A DNA stretch of 64,000 bases from Bacillota bacterium (GTDB taxonomy: Bacteria > Bacillota > Clostridia > Lachnospirales > Lachnospiraceae). Location: contig JAEWJZ010000014.1 in the NCBI GenBank assembly GCA_023386315.1, positions 563,001 through 627,000 of the forward strand, given 5' to 3'. Numbering within the stretch: position 1 is the first letter of the stretch; every line of letters starts with the position of its first letter. Below, in pieces: positions 14,903 to 24,351 of the stretch. Both the position numbers and the translations under genes were made by a program. The notes beneath the pieces are model-generated. The model was not told the DNA's origin and did not search any database. It was given only the letters and a program-made list of their open reading frames with translations.

Positions 14903-16717
14903 TTACTGGTTCTGAATCTGTTCCGCCAGATCATTTAAATACATCCAGCGTTCCATCTTCTCCTCTAAAAGCCCTTCTTTTTCTGCCTTTTCTTCCATCA
15001 GCTGGTTCAGTCTGCCATAGTCACTTGCGGCAACTTCTATCTTTCCATCAAGCGTGTCAATGGCTTCTTCCAATGCAGCAATTTCATCTTCAATCGTTTC
15101 CCATTCCCGCTGTTCTTTATAGGAAAACCGAAGCTTCCGCTCTGGTTTTGGTTTTTCCTTTCCCTTCTTCTCTACGGTTTCTTCCTTTTTGTCAGTTCCG
15201 GATACTTCCCCGGGAAGCCCATCCGGATATTTCGCAGCAAAAGCTGCCTGATAATCCGTATAGCCTCCTTCGTATTGTGTTACCTTTCCCTGTCCTTCAA
15301 AAGAAAAAATTCTACGCACAACCCGGTCCAGGAAATAACGGTCATGAGATACCGTTACGACAATGCCGGGGAAACTGTCTAAGTAATCCTCAAGGATGGT
15401 AAGTGTCTGAATATCCAGATCGTTCGTCGGCTCATCAAGAAGCAAAACATTAGGTGCTTCCATCAGAATCCGCAGCAGATACAGGCGCCGTTTCTCCCCT
15501 CCGGAAAGTTTTTCAACTGTTGTATACTGAACGCTGGAAGGAAATAAAAACCGCTCCAGCATCTGTGAGGCGCTGACACTGCCATCTTTTGTTTTGACGT
15601 ATTCAGCTGCGCTTCGGATATAATCGATCACCTTTAAGCTGCCGTCCATATCTTCGCTCTCCTGGGAGAAATACCCCATCTTTACGGTCTGTCCCACCGT
15701 TAAGGTTCCCTCATCGGGCTGAAGCCACCCAGCAATAATATTCATAAGCGTGGATTTACCGGACCCGTTTGGACCAATTATTCCTATACGATCGTTTTTT
15801 AGGAAAATATAGTTAAAATCCTTCATCAGAACCTTATCACCAAAGGCCTTTGTTATACCTTCCAGTTCTACAGTAGTGCGCCCGAGACGGCTCTCAATGG
15901 AATCAAGTTCTACGTTTTTATCAAACTCCGGTGCCTTTTGGTCACGAAGCGTTTCATACCGCTCAATATGGGCCTTCTGCTTGGTGGAGCGGGCCCTGGC
16001 CCCCCTTTGCATCCACTGAAGCTCGATGCGGAGAATGGACTGACGCTTCCGCTCAGTGGCCTGTTCCATATCCAGCCGGTCTGCCTTCAGCTTTAAATAA
16101 CCCTCATAATTCTCCTGATAGCTATAAAGCTTTCCCTTATCAAGCTCCACAATCCGGTTAGTCACACTGTCTAAAAAATACCGGTCATGGGTAACCATCA
16201 AAAGAGCACCTCTAAAACGGCGAAGATAATCCTCCAGCCAGTCCGCCATGCTGCTGTCCAAGTGGTTGGTCGGCTCGTCAAGAACCAGTAAGTCCGCAGT
16301 GGAAAGAAGAACGCTCACAAGAGCAACTCTCTTTCTCTGCCCGCCGGATAAGGTATCCACTCTGGTATCAAATTCGGTAAATCCAAGTCTGGTGAGCATG
16401 TTCTTTGCCTGACTTTCCAAATCCCACACATGCTCATGGCCTTCATTCTCCCGGATAATGCTTTCCAGAATGGTTTCTCCTGCCTCAAATCTGGGATTCT
16501 GGGATAGGAAGCGGATATCTAAGTTTCTTCCCTTTGCCACACTTCCCTGGTCCGGTTCTTCAAGTCCTGCCACAATTCTAAGCAGAGTGGATTTTCCAGT
16601 ACCGTTAATACCGATCAGACCGATTTTTTCACCTTCATTTATGCTGAAACTGGTGTCATCAAAGAGCAGCCGTTCCGTATATGATTTTGTTAAATGCTCT
16701 ATTGTTAATAAATTCAT
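14903..16717 (-). CDS. ABC-F ATPase (Uup-like) with C-terminal coiled coil
   Basis: The 604-residue soluble protein has two ABC domains in tandem. Domain 1 has Walker A GINGTGKST and signature LSGGQRKRV. Domain 2 has GPNGSGKST and LSGGEKRRLYLL. A linker rich in Arg and Lys separates them, and there are no membrane segments. The C-terminal 70 residues (EEIAALEEAIDTLDGKIE and following) form a coiled coil like the DNA- or ribosome-binding tail of Uup. ABC-F proteins act on the ribosomal E site or, for Uup, on genome stability. The ATG at 16717 has AGGAG 12 bp upstream. Confidence 0.88.
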   Translation of the reverse strand: MNLLTIEHLTKSYTERLLFDDTSFSINEGEKIGLIGINGTGKSTLLRIVAGLEEPDQGSVAKGRNLDIRFLSQNPRFEAGETILESIIRENEGHEHVWDLESQAKNMLTRLGFTEFDTRVDTLSGGQRKRVALVSVLLSTADLLVLDEPTNHLDSSMADWLEDYLRRFRGALLMVTHDRYFLDSVTNRIVELDKGKLYSYQENYEGYLKLKADRLDMEQATERKRQSILRIELQWMQRGARARSTKQKAHIERYETLRDQKAPEFDKNVELDSIESRLGRTTVELEGITKAFGDKVLMKDFNYIFLKNDRIGIIGPNGSGKSTLMNIIAGWLQPDEGTLTVGQTVKMGYFSQESEDMDGSLKVIDYIRSAAEYVKTKDGSVSASQMLERFLFPSSVQYTTVEKLSGGEKRRLYLLRILMEAPNVLLLDEPTNDLDIQTLTILEDYLDSFPGIVVTVSHDRYFLDRVVRRIFSFEGQGKVTQYEGGYTDYQAAFAAKYPDGLPGEVSGTDKKEETVEKKGKEKPKPERKLRFSYKEQREWETIEDEIAALEEAIDTLDGKIEVAASDYGRLNQLMEEKAEKEGLLEEKMERWMYLNDLAEQIQNQ

Positions 16718-16759
16718 GTTTTTGTTGTTCTCCTGTGTATTACTCTATCTGATCAGTCA

Positions 16760-17515
16760 CTATTTAATTACAAGCTCTACCGGACAGTGATCAGATCCTG
16801 TCACCTGGGTATGAATGTCTGCACTTACCAGCCTGTCCTTCAGACTTTCTGATACACAGAAATAATCAATGCGCCACCCTGCATTCTTCTCTCTTGCCCT
16901 GAATCGGTAGGACCACCAGGAGTAAATCTCCTCCTGATCGGGATAAAAATACCGATAGGTATCCACAAACCCACTCTCTACAAGAACAGTAAACTTTTCT
17001 CTCTCCTCATCGGTAAACCCGGCATTTTTCCGGTTGGATTTGGGATTTTTCAGATCAATTTCTTTGTGAGCTACATTTAAGTCGCCGCAGAAAATAACAG
17101 GTTTATTCTCTTCCAGCCCTTTTAAATAAGCGCGAAATGCATCTTCCCAGGTCATACGGTAGGGAAGGCGTGCCAGTTCATTCTGGGAATTGGGAGTATA
17201 GCAGGTCACCACGTAATATTCCGGAAACTCAGCAGTAATGATCCGGCCCTCTTTATCGTGTTCTTCTATTTCCATTCCATAAGTGACCGATAACGGCTTT
17301 TCTTTGGTGAACAGGGCAGTACCTGAGTATCCTTTCTTTTGTGCGTAATTCCAATATTGATAATAGCCTGGGAGCGAAAGGTCAATCTGGCCTTCCTGCA
17401 GTTTGCTTTCCTGAATGCAGAACACATCTGCATCCATCTCATGAAAATAATCCAGAAAGCCTTTTTCCACACAGGCACGAAGTCCATTCACATTCCATGA
17501 AATTAATTTTTTCAT
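16760..17515 (-). CDS. xth: Exodeoxyribonuclease III
   Basis: The start at 17515 is supported by GGAGGTG and by the canonical beginning [20 protein letters not shown]. The longer frame upstream has no family similarity. The 251-residue protein has the ExoIII/AP endonuclease set: NVNG, the metal-binding Glu in [39 protein letters not shown] and the catalytic GSDHCPV. It repairs abasic sites and removes 3' blocks in base-excision repair. It is a single gene, co-directional with the ABC-F gene. Confidence 0.95.
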   Translation of the reverse strand: MKKLISWNVNGLRACVEKGFLDYFHEMDADVFCIQESKLQEGQIDLSLPGYYQYWNYAQKKGYSGTALFTKEKPLSVTYGMEIEEHDKEGRIITAEFPEYYVVTCYTPNSQNELARLPYRMTWEDAFRAYLKGLEENKPVIFCGDLNVAHKEIDLKNPKSNRKNAGFTDEEREKFTVLVESGFVDTYRYFYPDQEEIYSWWSYRFRAREKNAGWRIDYFCVSESLKDRLVSADIHTQVTGSDHCPVELVIK

Positions 17516-17730
17516 CGCATTCACCTCCGTTAAAAAGATAGTGTTAGTATACCATTTTAAACAGCATTCGAAAAGGGCGTGTTGTAAAACTGTATTTACA
17601 AGCGGTTTTAGCAGCATTGATAACTTCATCTGCTTGTTTCCTTGCGCTTAAGCATAGTATTATTAGCATAACTAATTATAACACTTTTGCGGCTTCTTCG
17701 GAATCCGGATTTTTGATATCAAGACATAAT

Positions 17731-17781
17731 AAGGGAGCTGTTGTTCAACCAACTTAATTGTTAGTTGAGCAACAGCCCCTT
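17731..17781 (-). terminator. Hairpin downstream of the IMP dehydrogenase operon
   Basis: AAGGGAGCTGTTGTTCAAC (17731-17749) pairs with GTTGAGCAACAGCCCCTT (17764-17781). The T-run after it on the minus strand is weak, so this could be a terminator or a transcript-stabilising hairpin. Confidence 0.55.
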
Positions 17782-17809
17782 GGTGTTTGATTAACATGAT
17801 TGACACTGC

Positions 17810-19300
17810 TTAGTAATCTTTATCTTTCAGTATGATATCATGAGCTCCGCCTTCCCGAATACTTATGGGGGAAACAAGGGTGATCCTTGCTTTTTTCTGA
17901 AATTCCTCGATGGAAGCGGCTCCGCAGCTAGACATTGTGGACTTTATCTTGCTGATAGTGACGGATAAATTATCCTTGAGTGCACCTGCATAAGGAACAT
18001 AACTGTCAACACCTTCTTCAAAATGAGTATCTTTGTGGGCTGACATGCTGTATCGCTGCCAGTTCTTTGCCCGGTCTGACCCTTCTCCCCAATATTCCTT
18101 TACATATTCATTCCCTCTTTTCAGCTTTTTCCCCGGGCTTTCATCAAACCTTGCAAAATATCTTCCCATCATTACAAAATCCGCTCCCATGGCCAGGGCT
18201 ATCGCTATGTGATTGTCATACACAATTCCTCCGTCGGAACAAATGGGGATGTAGATACCTGTCTCCTCCATATATTTGTCCCTGGCAGAAGCAACTTCCA
18301 GTATGGCAGTCGCCTGACCTCTGCCAATCCCCTTCTGCTCACGTGTAATACAAATAGACCCGCCGCCAATTCCCACTTTTACAAAATCTGCCCCTGCATC
18401 CGCCAGATAACGGAAGCCCTCGGCATCAACCACGTTGCCGGCACCGATATATGCCTTGGGAAAATTTGACTTTATGTAGTTAATGGCGTCATATTGCCAG
18501 GTGGAATAACCATCGGAAGAATCCAGACACAAGATGTCAGCGCCTGCTTCCAGCAGTACCGGAACCCGGTCCTGATAATCGTAAGTATTTATTCCGGCAC
18601 CTACAAGAAGGCTCTTCTTCTCATCAAGAAGCTCAAAAGGATTCTCTTTATGAGCTTCGTAATCCTTACGGAACACCATATGGACCAGCTGCTGTTTTTC
18701 GTTAACGATAGGAAGACAATTTAATTTATTTGCCCAAATCAGGTCATTGGCTTCATTCAGGGAAATCCCATCCCTCCCTGTAATAAGCGATTCAAAAGGA
18801 GTCATAATATCACTGACTTTTTTATCCAGGGGATCCCTGCTTATTCTGTAATCTCTGCTCGTAATAATACCGGTAAGAATACCGTCCGATTTTCCGTTAG
18901 AGGTAACCGCTATGGTAGTATGCCCGGTATCCTCCTTCAGCCTCAGTATCTCATTTAAAGTGTGTTCCGGTGAAAGGTAGGAATCGCATACCACAAAGCC
19001 GGATTTGAATTTTTTGACTTTCCGTATCATTTCAGCCTGTGAATCAATCGTCTGAGCACCATATATAAATGACAGTCCTCCGCACCGAGCCAATGAAATA
19101 GCAAGTTTGTTATCCGACACAGCCTGCATAATGGCAGATACAAATGGAATGTTTAACCTTACGTGTGCTTCCCCTGCTCTAAATCTTGTAATAGGAGTGG
19201 TCAGATCAATTTTCTCAGGCATGCACAGGGGCGTGGATAAATTAGGGATCAGCAGATATTCGTTAAAGGTTCTGGAAATTTCATTATATAATTTAAACAT
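17810..19300 (-). CDS. Inosine-5'-monophosphate dehydrogenase (Clostridia type)
   Basis: The 496-residue protein is a TIM-barrel IMPDH with two CBS domains inserted at about residues 105-215 ([20 protein letters not shown] and [12 protein letters not shown]). The catalytic loop is [15 protein letters not shown] with its cysteine. The flap contains [11 protein letters not shown], and [10 protein letters not shown] and [11 protein letters not shown] bind phosphate and base. It should oxidise IMP to XMP with NAD+. It resembles the IMPDH form common in Clostridia, but the N-terminus seems divergent, so it may be an extra copy rather than the housekeeping guaB. It is the last gene of the U32/HAD operon, 25 bp after the phosphatase. 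Confidence 0.9.
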   Translation of the reverse strand: MFKLYNEISRTFNEYLLIPNLSTPLCMPEKIDLTTPITRFRAGEAHVRLNIPFVSAIMQAVSDNKLAISLARCGGLSFIYGAQTIDSQAEMIRKVKKFKSGFVVCDSYLSPEHTLNEILRLKEDTGHTTIAVTSNGKSDGILTGIITSRDYRISRDPLDKKVSDIMTPFESLITGRDGISLNEANDLIWANKLNCLPIVNEKQQLVHMVFRKDYEAHKENPFELLDEKKSLLVGAGINTYDYQDRVPVLLEAGADILCLDSSDGYSTWQYDAINYIKSNFPKAYIGAGNVVDAEGFRYLADAGADFVKVGIGGGSICITREQKGIGRGQATAILEVASARDKYMEETGIYIPICSDGGIVYDNHIAIALAMGADFVMMGRYFARFDESPGKKLKRGNEYVKEYWGEGSDRAKNWQRYSMSAHKDTHFEEGVDSYVPYAGALKDNLSVTISKIKSTMSSCGAASIEEFQKKARITLVSPISIREGGAHDIILKDKDY

Positions 19301-19325
19301 TTGAGACCTCTTTTCCTCTTGCTGC

Positions 19326-19961
19326 TTAAAAGATGCTTTTCAATTCGCTGAAATTATTGATGATAAAGGTGGGGTTTTGCTCTTTCAGCTCTTCATAAGA
19401 ATTGTTTCCATAGGTTACACCACAGGTGTGACAGCCTGCGCCACGTCCCATCTGAAGGTCAAATACCGTATCCCCTACCACCAATGCCTCTTCCGGTTCA
19501 CATTTTTCCTGCTCCAGTATTAATTGTGCCATGTCCGGAGCCGGCTTTTTATTTTTTACGTCCTGTTCGCCGTAGATGCGGGAAATGAAAGGACTTACCT
19601 GTAAATGATCAAGCAACAGATGAAGAGCGTCCTTGCCCTTACTTGAAGCAACTGTAATAACAATTCCCTTTTGTGACAGGTACTCTATGGTGCTCTTTAC
19701 ATCAGGAAACAATGTAACACTTTCCATGCAGATATCCTGGTATTTTCTGCGGTATAAATCAATGGCATGATCCATCTCGCTGTCCGGGACTTTTAATACG
19801 GATGAAAAGGTATCCTTAAGCGGCAGCCCTATTTTTTCCTGTATGTCCTTCTCCCTGGCAATTCCATAGCCCAGCTCTTTTCCCGTGGCCTGAATTGTGT
19901 TTACAATGCTGCTCTTTGTATCCGCTATTGTTCCGTCAAAATCTAATATTAAAAGCTTCAT
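19326..19961 (-). CDS. HAD-superfamily phosphatase (phosphoglycolate phosphatase-like)
   Basis: The start at 19961 is favoured because GAGGG lies just upstream and the protein then begins [15 protein letters not shown]. The longer version would overlap the preceding gene. The 211-residue protein has HAD motif I (DFDGT), a helical type-I cap (about 15-85), motif II (TVASSKGKD), the motif III Lys in KKPAPDM and motif [13 protein letters not shown]. It resembles phosphoglycolate or nucleotide monophosphate phosphatases. Lying between the U32-like genes and an IMP dehydrogenase, a nucleotide or sugar-phosphate substrate is plausible but unproven. Confidence 0.85.
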   Translation of the reverse strand: MKLLILDFDGTIADTKSSIVNTIQATGKELGYGIAREKDIQEKIGLPLKDTFSSVLKVPDSEMDHAIDLYRRKYQDICMESVTLFPDVKSTIEYLSQKGIVITVASSKGKDALHLLLDHLQVSPFISRIYGEQDVKNKKPAPDMAQLILEQEKCEPEEALVVGDTVFDLQMGRGAGCHTCGVTYGNNSYEELKEQNPTFIINNFSELKSIF

Positions 19962-20023
19962 GTTCCATACCCTCGCATCCCTATAATATATTACATTAAT
20001 ATTATTGTTTATTTCGTTCTTTT

Positions 20024-20830
20024 TCACTGCCATAGGTCATAATCAATTACCTGGATCTCTTCCAATTCATTATTAAGCAGATGTTTCAGATTTTTTTCTG
20101 GAAGTTCCTTCTCCACACCAATCTCTCCCAGCTTATAAGAAATGTTTTCATCAAACTGGTCCACCAGATCCTGCTTTCTGAAATAACGTCGGTTTTCTTC
20201 TATATACTCTTTTAAATGGCATTTTACAGAATCATTATAATATCCGTAGATCATGTTATTGAATTGCTCATGCACAATCTGATTATCAGAGATCAGGCGG
20301 TCCAGCTCGACCATAAGCCCAATACTTCCGAATGTGCGTCTCATTTCTTCAAATTCTTGTTTGTGAAGATGATTCTGAGAAACGACAACATAAGAAATAT
20401 TTCTGGTATTGTTTAAAACATCAAAAAATATTTTACTGTGTGCATGATTGATTTCCAGCTGGGATGAAACTATCACACGAATATCCTTGCTGTATTCGTT
20501 GCAAAGCAGTTCAATAATATAGGGGTTTGATACCAGAATATATTTAAATCCGGTGTCAATCATTGATTCAATATCTTTGCAAATCTCCTGATACCCCTCT
20601 ACGGTGAATTCTCTGTTTTCGAAATGAAACATATCATAGGCATAACATAACTGATGCCTGCCGCTTATGCTCCTGGCTTCCTCCGGCGAGATTGCATAGT
20701 CCCTCGTTTCGTGAAACAAAAAACAATCTTTCTGAAAATCCTGCTCAAATCTGGTCAAATAAATTCTGCCCTCTGACTCAGAGTCCATAAAGCTCTCATC
20801 CAAGTATAATGGTAGTAACATTTCACCCAT
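20024..20830 (-). CDS. Uncharacterised protein, weakly like a peptidase-U32 half barrel
   Basis: I do not recognise this 268-residue protein with certainty. The segment TGFKYILVSNPYIIELL...IRVIVSSQLEINHAHSK follows the same plan as GIRKVTLSNPYLIQY...LKISASVNLKTRSWEEL in the gene before it. The two proteins may therefore be distant paralogues built on the U32 beta/alpha fold. Five or more cysteines are scattered and show no obvious cluster motif. There is no signal peptide or membrane segment. It starts 14 bp after its neighbour, so the pair is almost certainly co-expressed and may form a heterodimer. The assignment is tentative. Confidence 0.5.
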   Translation of the reverse strand: MGEMLLPLYLDESFMDSESEGRIYLTRFEQDFQKDCFLFHETRDYAISPEEARSISGRHQLCYAYDMFHFENREFTVEGYQEICKDIESMIDTGFKYILVSNPYIIELLCNEYSKDIRVIVSSQLEINHAHSKIFFDVLNNTRNISYVVVSQNHLHKQEFEEMRRTFGSIGLMVELDRLISDNQIVHEQFNNMIYGYYNDSVKCHLKEYIEENRRYFRKQDLVDQFDENISYKLGEIGVEKELPEKNLKHLLNNELEEIQVIDYDLWQ

Positions 20831-20844
20831 TGGTACCTGCCCCC

Positions 20845-22014
20845 TTACTTATATTCTATACGCTGTACCTCACCAAGATTTAACTCTTTGATATACGGTA
20901 ATTTTGTTATTCTGCTCTGCCACCTCCTGTTATTTTCAATATACTGTTCTCTCTTATCCTCCGGATAAATCAGTCCCTGGTCAGCGGCATGACGACATAA
21001 TGTGCAGTGCGTGCAATTGTCCGTGTGATCGGCAGAATACCAGAGTTTATTTTCCACTTGAGATATTTCAGGTATCAGCTCCAGCTGGTCTCTTGGATAA
21101 AGAGCCTGCTCCAAAGGGCCATCAGAGACGGCGGCATGAATGTTAGATTTGGAGCCATAGGTGCCTAATATTTCTTCCAGATGGGTTGTCCGGCTTTGCT
21201 CAATATATATTTCAATGGATTTCATGATCCATTCTGTCGTAGCCAGACGGTCCAGCAGTTTGAAATTTTTATAACCAATTTCCATGTATTTAGGTATATC
21301 AGCCGGAGCAATCCATTTTCCAGTATATATTTCCTCTGGCCTTAAATTCCGGATATTCACACATTTATTTCTGTAATAACTGAAGTATGGTGTTTTCGTT
21401 TCTTTATGCTTGCTGTGGGAACCCTGCATACGAGTATGACCTTTTTGCCAGGGGCAGTTTGATATGTACAAATCATTTGGAATGAGCTTTAATAATAGAT
21501 CAGTTTTCGAACGAATTCGGATCAGCTCTGCAAAATTTTTGATTAAATCATAATGCAGCGTTGCTTCATCAATGCCTAATTGAATCAGATATTCAAGTTC
21601 TTCCCATGAACGGGTTTTTAAATTCACCGATGCTGATATTTTTAAAGACGGCAGTTTCTGTTTTGTATATTGGATTAGATATGGATTGCTCAATGTGACC
21701 TTTCGTATTCCCGAATCAACTAATTTGGTAATAAATCTCAGATACCTTTCCTGGTACTTTTCGGTAAACTCCTCATTCATAAGGCCGTTATTATTGATGA
21801 CATAATTAAAATCAATGCCGGCGGCGTTCAGCTTGTCCAGGATTGCTTTCAATTCATTTTCCTGTTTCACAATATTTTGAGTCTGGGCGCGTCCCCCGCC
21901 AAAATCATCAATTCCTAAATTACCAAAATAGCTTTCAATATAATTCCCGTACATATAAAGCGATTGATCAATGAAATCCATATCTCCATTGTATGGTAGT
22001 GCAAATTTAATCAT
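20845..22014 (-). CDS. Peptidase U32-like protein (UbiU/UbiV/RlhA-type), possible Fe-S protein
   Basis: The 389-residue soluble protein has the U32-type beta/alpha pattern: FNYVINNNGLMN, KVTLSNPYLIQY, LKISASVN, and GIDEATLHYDL. It then has a conserved-looking NCPWQKGH (C187) and NKCVNIR (C218). Near the C-terminus is CTHCTLC (C334, C337, C340). Several U32 proteins bind a [4Fe-4S] cluster and take part in oxygen-independent hydroxylation of ubiquinone precursors, tRNA or rRNA, so a similar reaction is possible here. It is the first gene of the operon. Its leftward promoter has a good -10 (22072-22077), a weak -35 and a Crp-like dyad upstream. The substrate is unknown. Confidence 0.6.
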   Translation of the reverse strand: MIKFALPYNGDMDFIDQSLYMYGNYIESYFGNLGIDDFGGGRAQTQNIVKQENELKAILDKLNAAGIDFNYVINNNGLMNEEFTEKYQERYLRFITKLVDSGIRKVTLSNPYLIQYTKQKLPSLKISASVNLKTRSWEELEYLIQLGIDEATLHYDLIKNFAELIRIRSKTDLLLKLIPNDLYISNCPWQKGHTRMQGSHSKHKETKTPYFSYYRNKCVNIRNLRPEEIYTGKWIAPADIPKYMEIGYKNFKLLDRLATTEWIMKSIEIYIEQSRTTHLEEILGTYGSKSNIHAAVSDGPLEQALYPRDQLELIPEISQVENKLWYSADHTDNCTHCTLCRHAADQGLIYPEDKREQYIENNRRWQSRITKLPYIKELNLGEVQRIEYK

Positions 22015-22071
22015 GAGACCCCCCTGGAAAACGTTTGATAGTTTAAGTGATTGCTGCTTATAATACGCAAT

Positions 22072-22112
22072 ATTATATCATTTGCTTTTAGTGAAAAATA
22101 TGAGTTTTCTCA
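22072..22112 (-). promoter_or_regulatory. Activator-type promoter of the U32 operon with Crp/Fnr-like dyad
   Basis: On the minus strand TATAAT (22072-22077) has no good -35. The dyad TGAG-N4-CTCA (22101-22112) has the half-site spacing of Fnr-type sites. It is centred about 41.5 bp upstream of the expected start (near 22065), the class II activator position. The divergent gene encodes a Crp/Fnr protein. Confidence 0.45.
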
Positions 22113-22183
22113 CATAAATCTGGAATTTAGGGAAGTTTTATAGTAAGATAAATTATAAAAAAGAGTTTGAAAGAGATTTGTCT

Positions 22184-22846
22184 ATGAATATGAAAAAGGC
22201 GAACGAAATAATTCCCTCCTATGTCACTAATATCTTTTCCTTTGATATTACTCCATATGCCAAATGGAAAGAATTTCGGAAAAATGAATTAATATGCAGA
22301 GAAGGTGATGATTTATCTGATCTGGTATTTCTTATAAAGGGAAATGCCAAGCTTTTCCTGACTCATGAAAACGGAAAGGTTACCATTATCGATTTTTTTA
22401 AATCTCCAACCTTATTTGGGGAGATGGAATTTATGGGAGCGCAGAAATTTACCAATGGAGTCATTGCTTTGGATAAGTGCGTCTGTATCCTGTTGCCCCT
22501 AAGGGAGGTCAGCCATCTTTTAAGAAACGATACCAAATTCTTAAATTATCTGTGCCTGTTTTTATGCCGGAAGGCTCTGCGCAATACCTCAAATTATGCA
22601 ACTAACCAGAATTATCCTCTGGTAAACCGTCTGGCTAATTTTATACTATTATCTGCAGATGGAGAAATCTATAATAGGAAACACACAGAGGTTGCGGAAT
22701 ACCTGGGTGTCAGCTACCGTCACCTGCTTCATGTGTTTTCGGTTTTATGTGAGGCGGATATACTGCAGCATATGGACAAAAAAAGATACAGAATTAAGGA
22801 TTTTTCATCTCTTGCGACCATGGCTGTCAATGAAAACAGCTTATGA
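22184..22846 (+). CDS. Crp/Fnr-family regulator, YeiL-like
   Basis: The ATG at 22184 is preferred over an in-frame TTG two codons earlier. The 220-residue protein has an N-terminal cyclic-nucleotide-binding-type beta barrel (ELICREGDDLSDLVFLIKG, IDFFKSPTLFGEMEFMG) and a C-terminal helix-turn-helix. The run PLVNRLANFILLSADGE and the helix VAEYLGVSYRHLLHVFSVL closely resemble E. coli YeiL, a Crp-family protein encoded among nucleoside-catabolism genes. No Fnr-type N-terminal cysteine cluster is seen. It is divergent from the U32-HAD-IMPDH operon and probably controls it. Confidence 0.85.
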   Translation: MNMKKANEIIPSYVTNIFSFDITPYAKWKEFRKNELICREGDDLSDLVFLIKGNAKLFLTHENGKVTIIDFFKSPTLFGEMEFMGAQKFTNGVIALDKCVCILLPLREVSHLLRNDTKFLNYLCLFLCRKALRNTSNYATNQNYPLVNRLANFILLSADGEIYNRKHTEVAEYLGVSYRHLLHVFSVLCEADILQHMDKKRYRIKDFSSLATMAVNENSL

Positions 22847-22852
22847 TGATAC

Positions 22853-22912
22853 AAAAAAAAGATCCGATTCAGACATTGATATCTGAACCAGCTCTTTTTT
22901 TATGTCTGTCTA
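22853..22912. terminator. Bidirectional terminator between the Crp-like gene and cbiN
   Basis: An A8 run, a stem containing TTCAGA/TCTGAA and a T7 run give a hairpin that can end both the rightward regulator transcript and the leftward cbiMN transcript. Confidence 0.75.
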
Positions 22913-22920
22913 TTTAACCA

Positions 22921-23238
22921 TTATAACTGTTTATCCTGCCATTTTTTCCGTTCCACCAGTCTTCCCATAAAAAATGCGATGACTCCCACTCCGATTCCCG
23001 TCTGAAGACAGAACAAAAGGCTTTCTATTTCCCCGGGAAGCTCTCCGCCTATGGCAGCCTCCATAACGGGAGTAAACCATGGTTCATATTCCGAACCGCG
23101 GATTTCTGTGATCATCTGGCTTCCCGCATCATCCGATCCCCCAAACTCTGCTCCCTTTAAGGCAAACAAAGGAATGATGGCAATCAGACATACGAGAACC
23201 AGCAGCACCGCGATCGTCTGTTTTCTTTTCCTGCTCAT
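22921..23238 (-). CDS. cbiN: Cobalt ECF transporter component CbiN
   Basis: The 105-residue protein has two membrane segments (IAVLLVLVCLIAIIPLFAL and a TGIGVGVIAFFMGRLV region). Between them is an extracytoplasmic loop with GSDDAGSQMITEI and YEPWF, the classic CbiN plan. CbiN assists CbiM in capturing Co2+. Its ATG comes one base after the cbiM stop, with the ribosome site inside the cbiM 3' end. Confidence 0.92.
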   Translation of the reverse strand: MSRKRKQTIAVLLVLVCLIAIIPLFALKGAEFGGSDDAGSQMITEIRGSEYEPWFTPVMEAAIGGELPGEIESLLFCLQTGIGVGVIAFFMGRLVERKKWQDKQL

Positions 23239-23239
23239 A

Positions 23240-23995
23240 TTATTTTACCTCCCTTGTAAATCCAATGGCTTTTAACTCCGGAAGAGCATAAGTTTCAAGA
23301 GTCATAATGATGACTGTAGTGAGAATTCCCTCAATTATCGCGAGAGGCAGCTGTGTGGGTGCAAATACTCCAAGGAATTTAACAGCAGAAGCGCCAACGC
23401 CTCCTATTTCAGAAGGATAAGCTAAGGCAAGCTGAAAACTGGTAACACAGTATGTAAATAAATCGCCTAACGTCGCAGCAAGAAAAACCGCTGCCATTTT
23501 ATTCACTTTTAACGCCTTACAAAGCCTGTATATTCCAAAAGACACGAAAGGACCTGCAATTGCCATGGAAAAGGTATTTGCTCCCAGTGTGGTAAGACCG
23601 CCGTGGGCGAGCAGCACCGCCTGAAAAATTAAAACAATAATCCCCAGAATACTGACTGCAGACGGTCCAAATAAAATTGCACCAAGACCGGTTCCCGTCA
23701 TATGAGAACAGCTTCCGGTAACCGACGGAATCTTTAATGAGGAGAGCACAAATACAAATGCTCCAGACATGGCAAGAACTGTAATCGCCTTCCTGTTCTC
23801 CCGAAGCGTCTTCTGTATGGAAAAGAAGCCGGCTATGAGAAAGGGAACACAGACTGCACCCCATGTGATACAATACCCTACTGGCAAATAGCCCTCCATA
23901 ATATGCATTGCAAAGGCACTGGGAACGATTCCAAATGTCAGTGCAAATGCGGCTGCAAGTTTCATGATACTTTTTTCTTTCTTACTCATTTTCAT
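23240..23995 (-). CDS. cbiM: Cobalt ECF transporter substrate-capture protein CbiM
   Basis: This 251-residue membrane protein has a signal peptide ending in PSAFA, directly followed by MHIMEGYLP. The free N-terminal Met-His is the cobalt ligand of CbiM proteins. Further hallmarks are [16 protein letters not shown] and [16 protein letters not shown]. About seven membrane helices are visible. It forms the S component that moves Co2+ with CbiN and the CbiQO energising module. It is the first gene after the cobalamin riboswitch and has GGAAGGAG before its ATG. Confidence 0.95.
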   Translation of the reverse strand: MKMSKKEKSIMKLAAAFALTFGIVPSAFAMHIMEGYLPVGYCITWGAVCVPFLIAGFFSIQKTLRENRKAITVLAMSGAFVFVLSSLKIPSVTGSCSHMTGTGLGAILFGPSAVSILGIIVLIFQAVLLAHGGLTTLGANTFSMAIAGPFVSFGIYRLCKALKVNKMAAVFLAATLGDLFTYCVTSFQLALAYPSEIGGVGASAVKFLGVFAPTQLPLAIIEGILTTVIIMTLETYALPELKAIGFTREVK

Positions 23996-23999
23996 TCTC

Positions 24000-24045
24000 C
24001 TTCCAATAAAATAAGCACCTCACATCCGATGGTTCCCACACATCA
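24000..24045 (-). promoter_or_regulatory. Possible expression-platform hairpin before cbiM
   Basis: On the minus strand GCACCT...GATG can pair with CATC...AGGTGC. The stem is followed by TTATTTTATT and then the cbiM ribosome site. It could terminate transcription or hide the ribosome site when the B12 aptamer is occupied. Confidence 0.45.
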
Positions 24046-24129
24046 GACAGGTGCCCTATGGGTAAATCTTTGCACAGCAAAAAGACTTCCCGGCACCGGT
24101 CATCGCTCGTAACCGGATACTCCAAATAA

Positions 24130-24290
24130 AAAGGCAGGTCTTCTGACTCATGCATCAAACACAGCTGCTCCCTCTTCCCGGTTTCCCAGTGAGTAATGGA
24201 GCCCTGCTCTGCATATACAGCGGCGGGACCGTAAGGGACTTTCACCCTTTTCCCTATTATCCTGCGGAGAATTTCACAGGCACCTTTTTA
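24130..24290 (-). promoter_or_regulatory. Cobalamin (adenosylcobalamin) riboswitch aptamer
   Basis: Read leftward, the region carries the ordered B12-aptamer blocks. First comes the GGTGCCTGTGAA entry, then AGGGAAAAGGGTGAAAGTCCC and GGTCCCGCCGCTGTA. ACTGGGAAACCGGGAAG follows, and finally the B12 box GATGCATGAGTCAGAAGACC with closing TGCC. It precedes cbiMN only, because cbiQO ends upstream of it. A short open frame through this element is a chance frame. Confidence 0.93.
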
Positions 24291-24351
24291 GATAATACGC
24301 TTGTATTGTAACTGCAATACCAATTTCTGTCAATATAAAGACGATGAGCGT

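Noticed and set aside
22091..22113. GTGA-N15-TCAC as a Crp site
   Set aside because: The spacing is too wide for a Crp/Fnr dimer; the TGAG-N4-CTCA dyad inside the same stretch fits better.
23982..24245. 87-codon leftward frame before cbiM
   Set aside because: It lies across the cobalamin riboswitch and its expression platform and overlaps the cbiM start; the RNA element explains the conservation.
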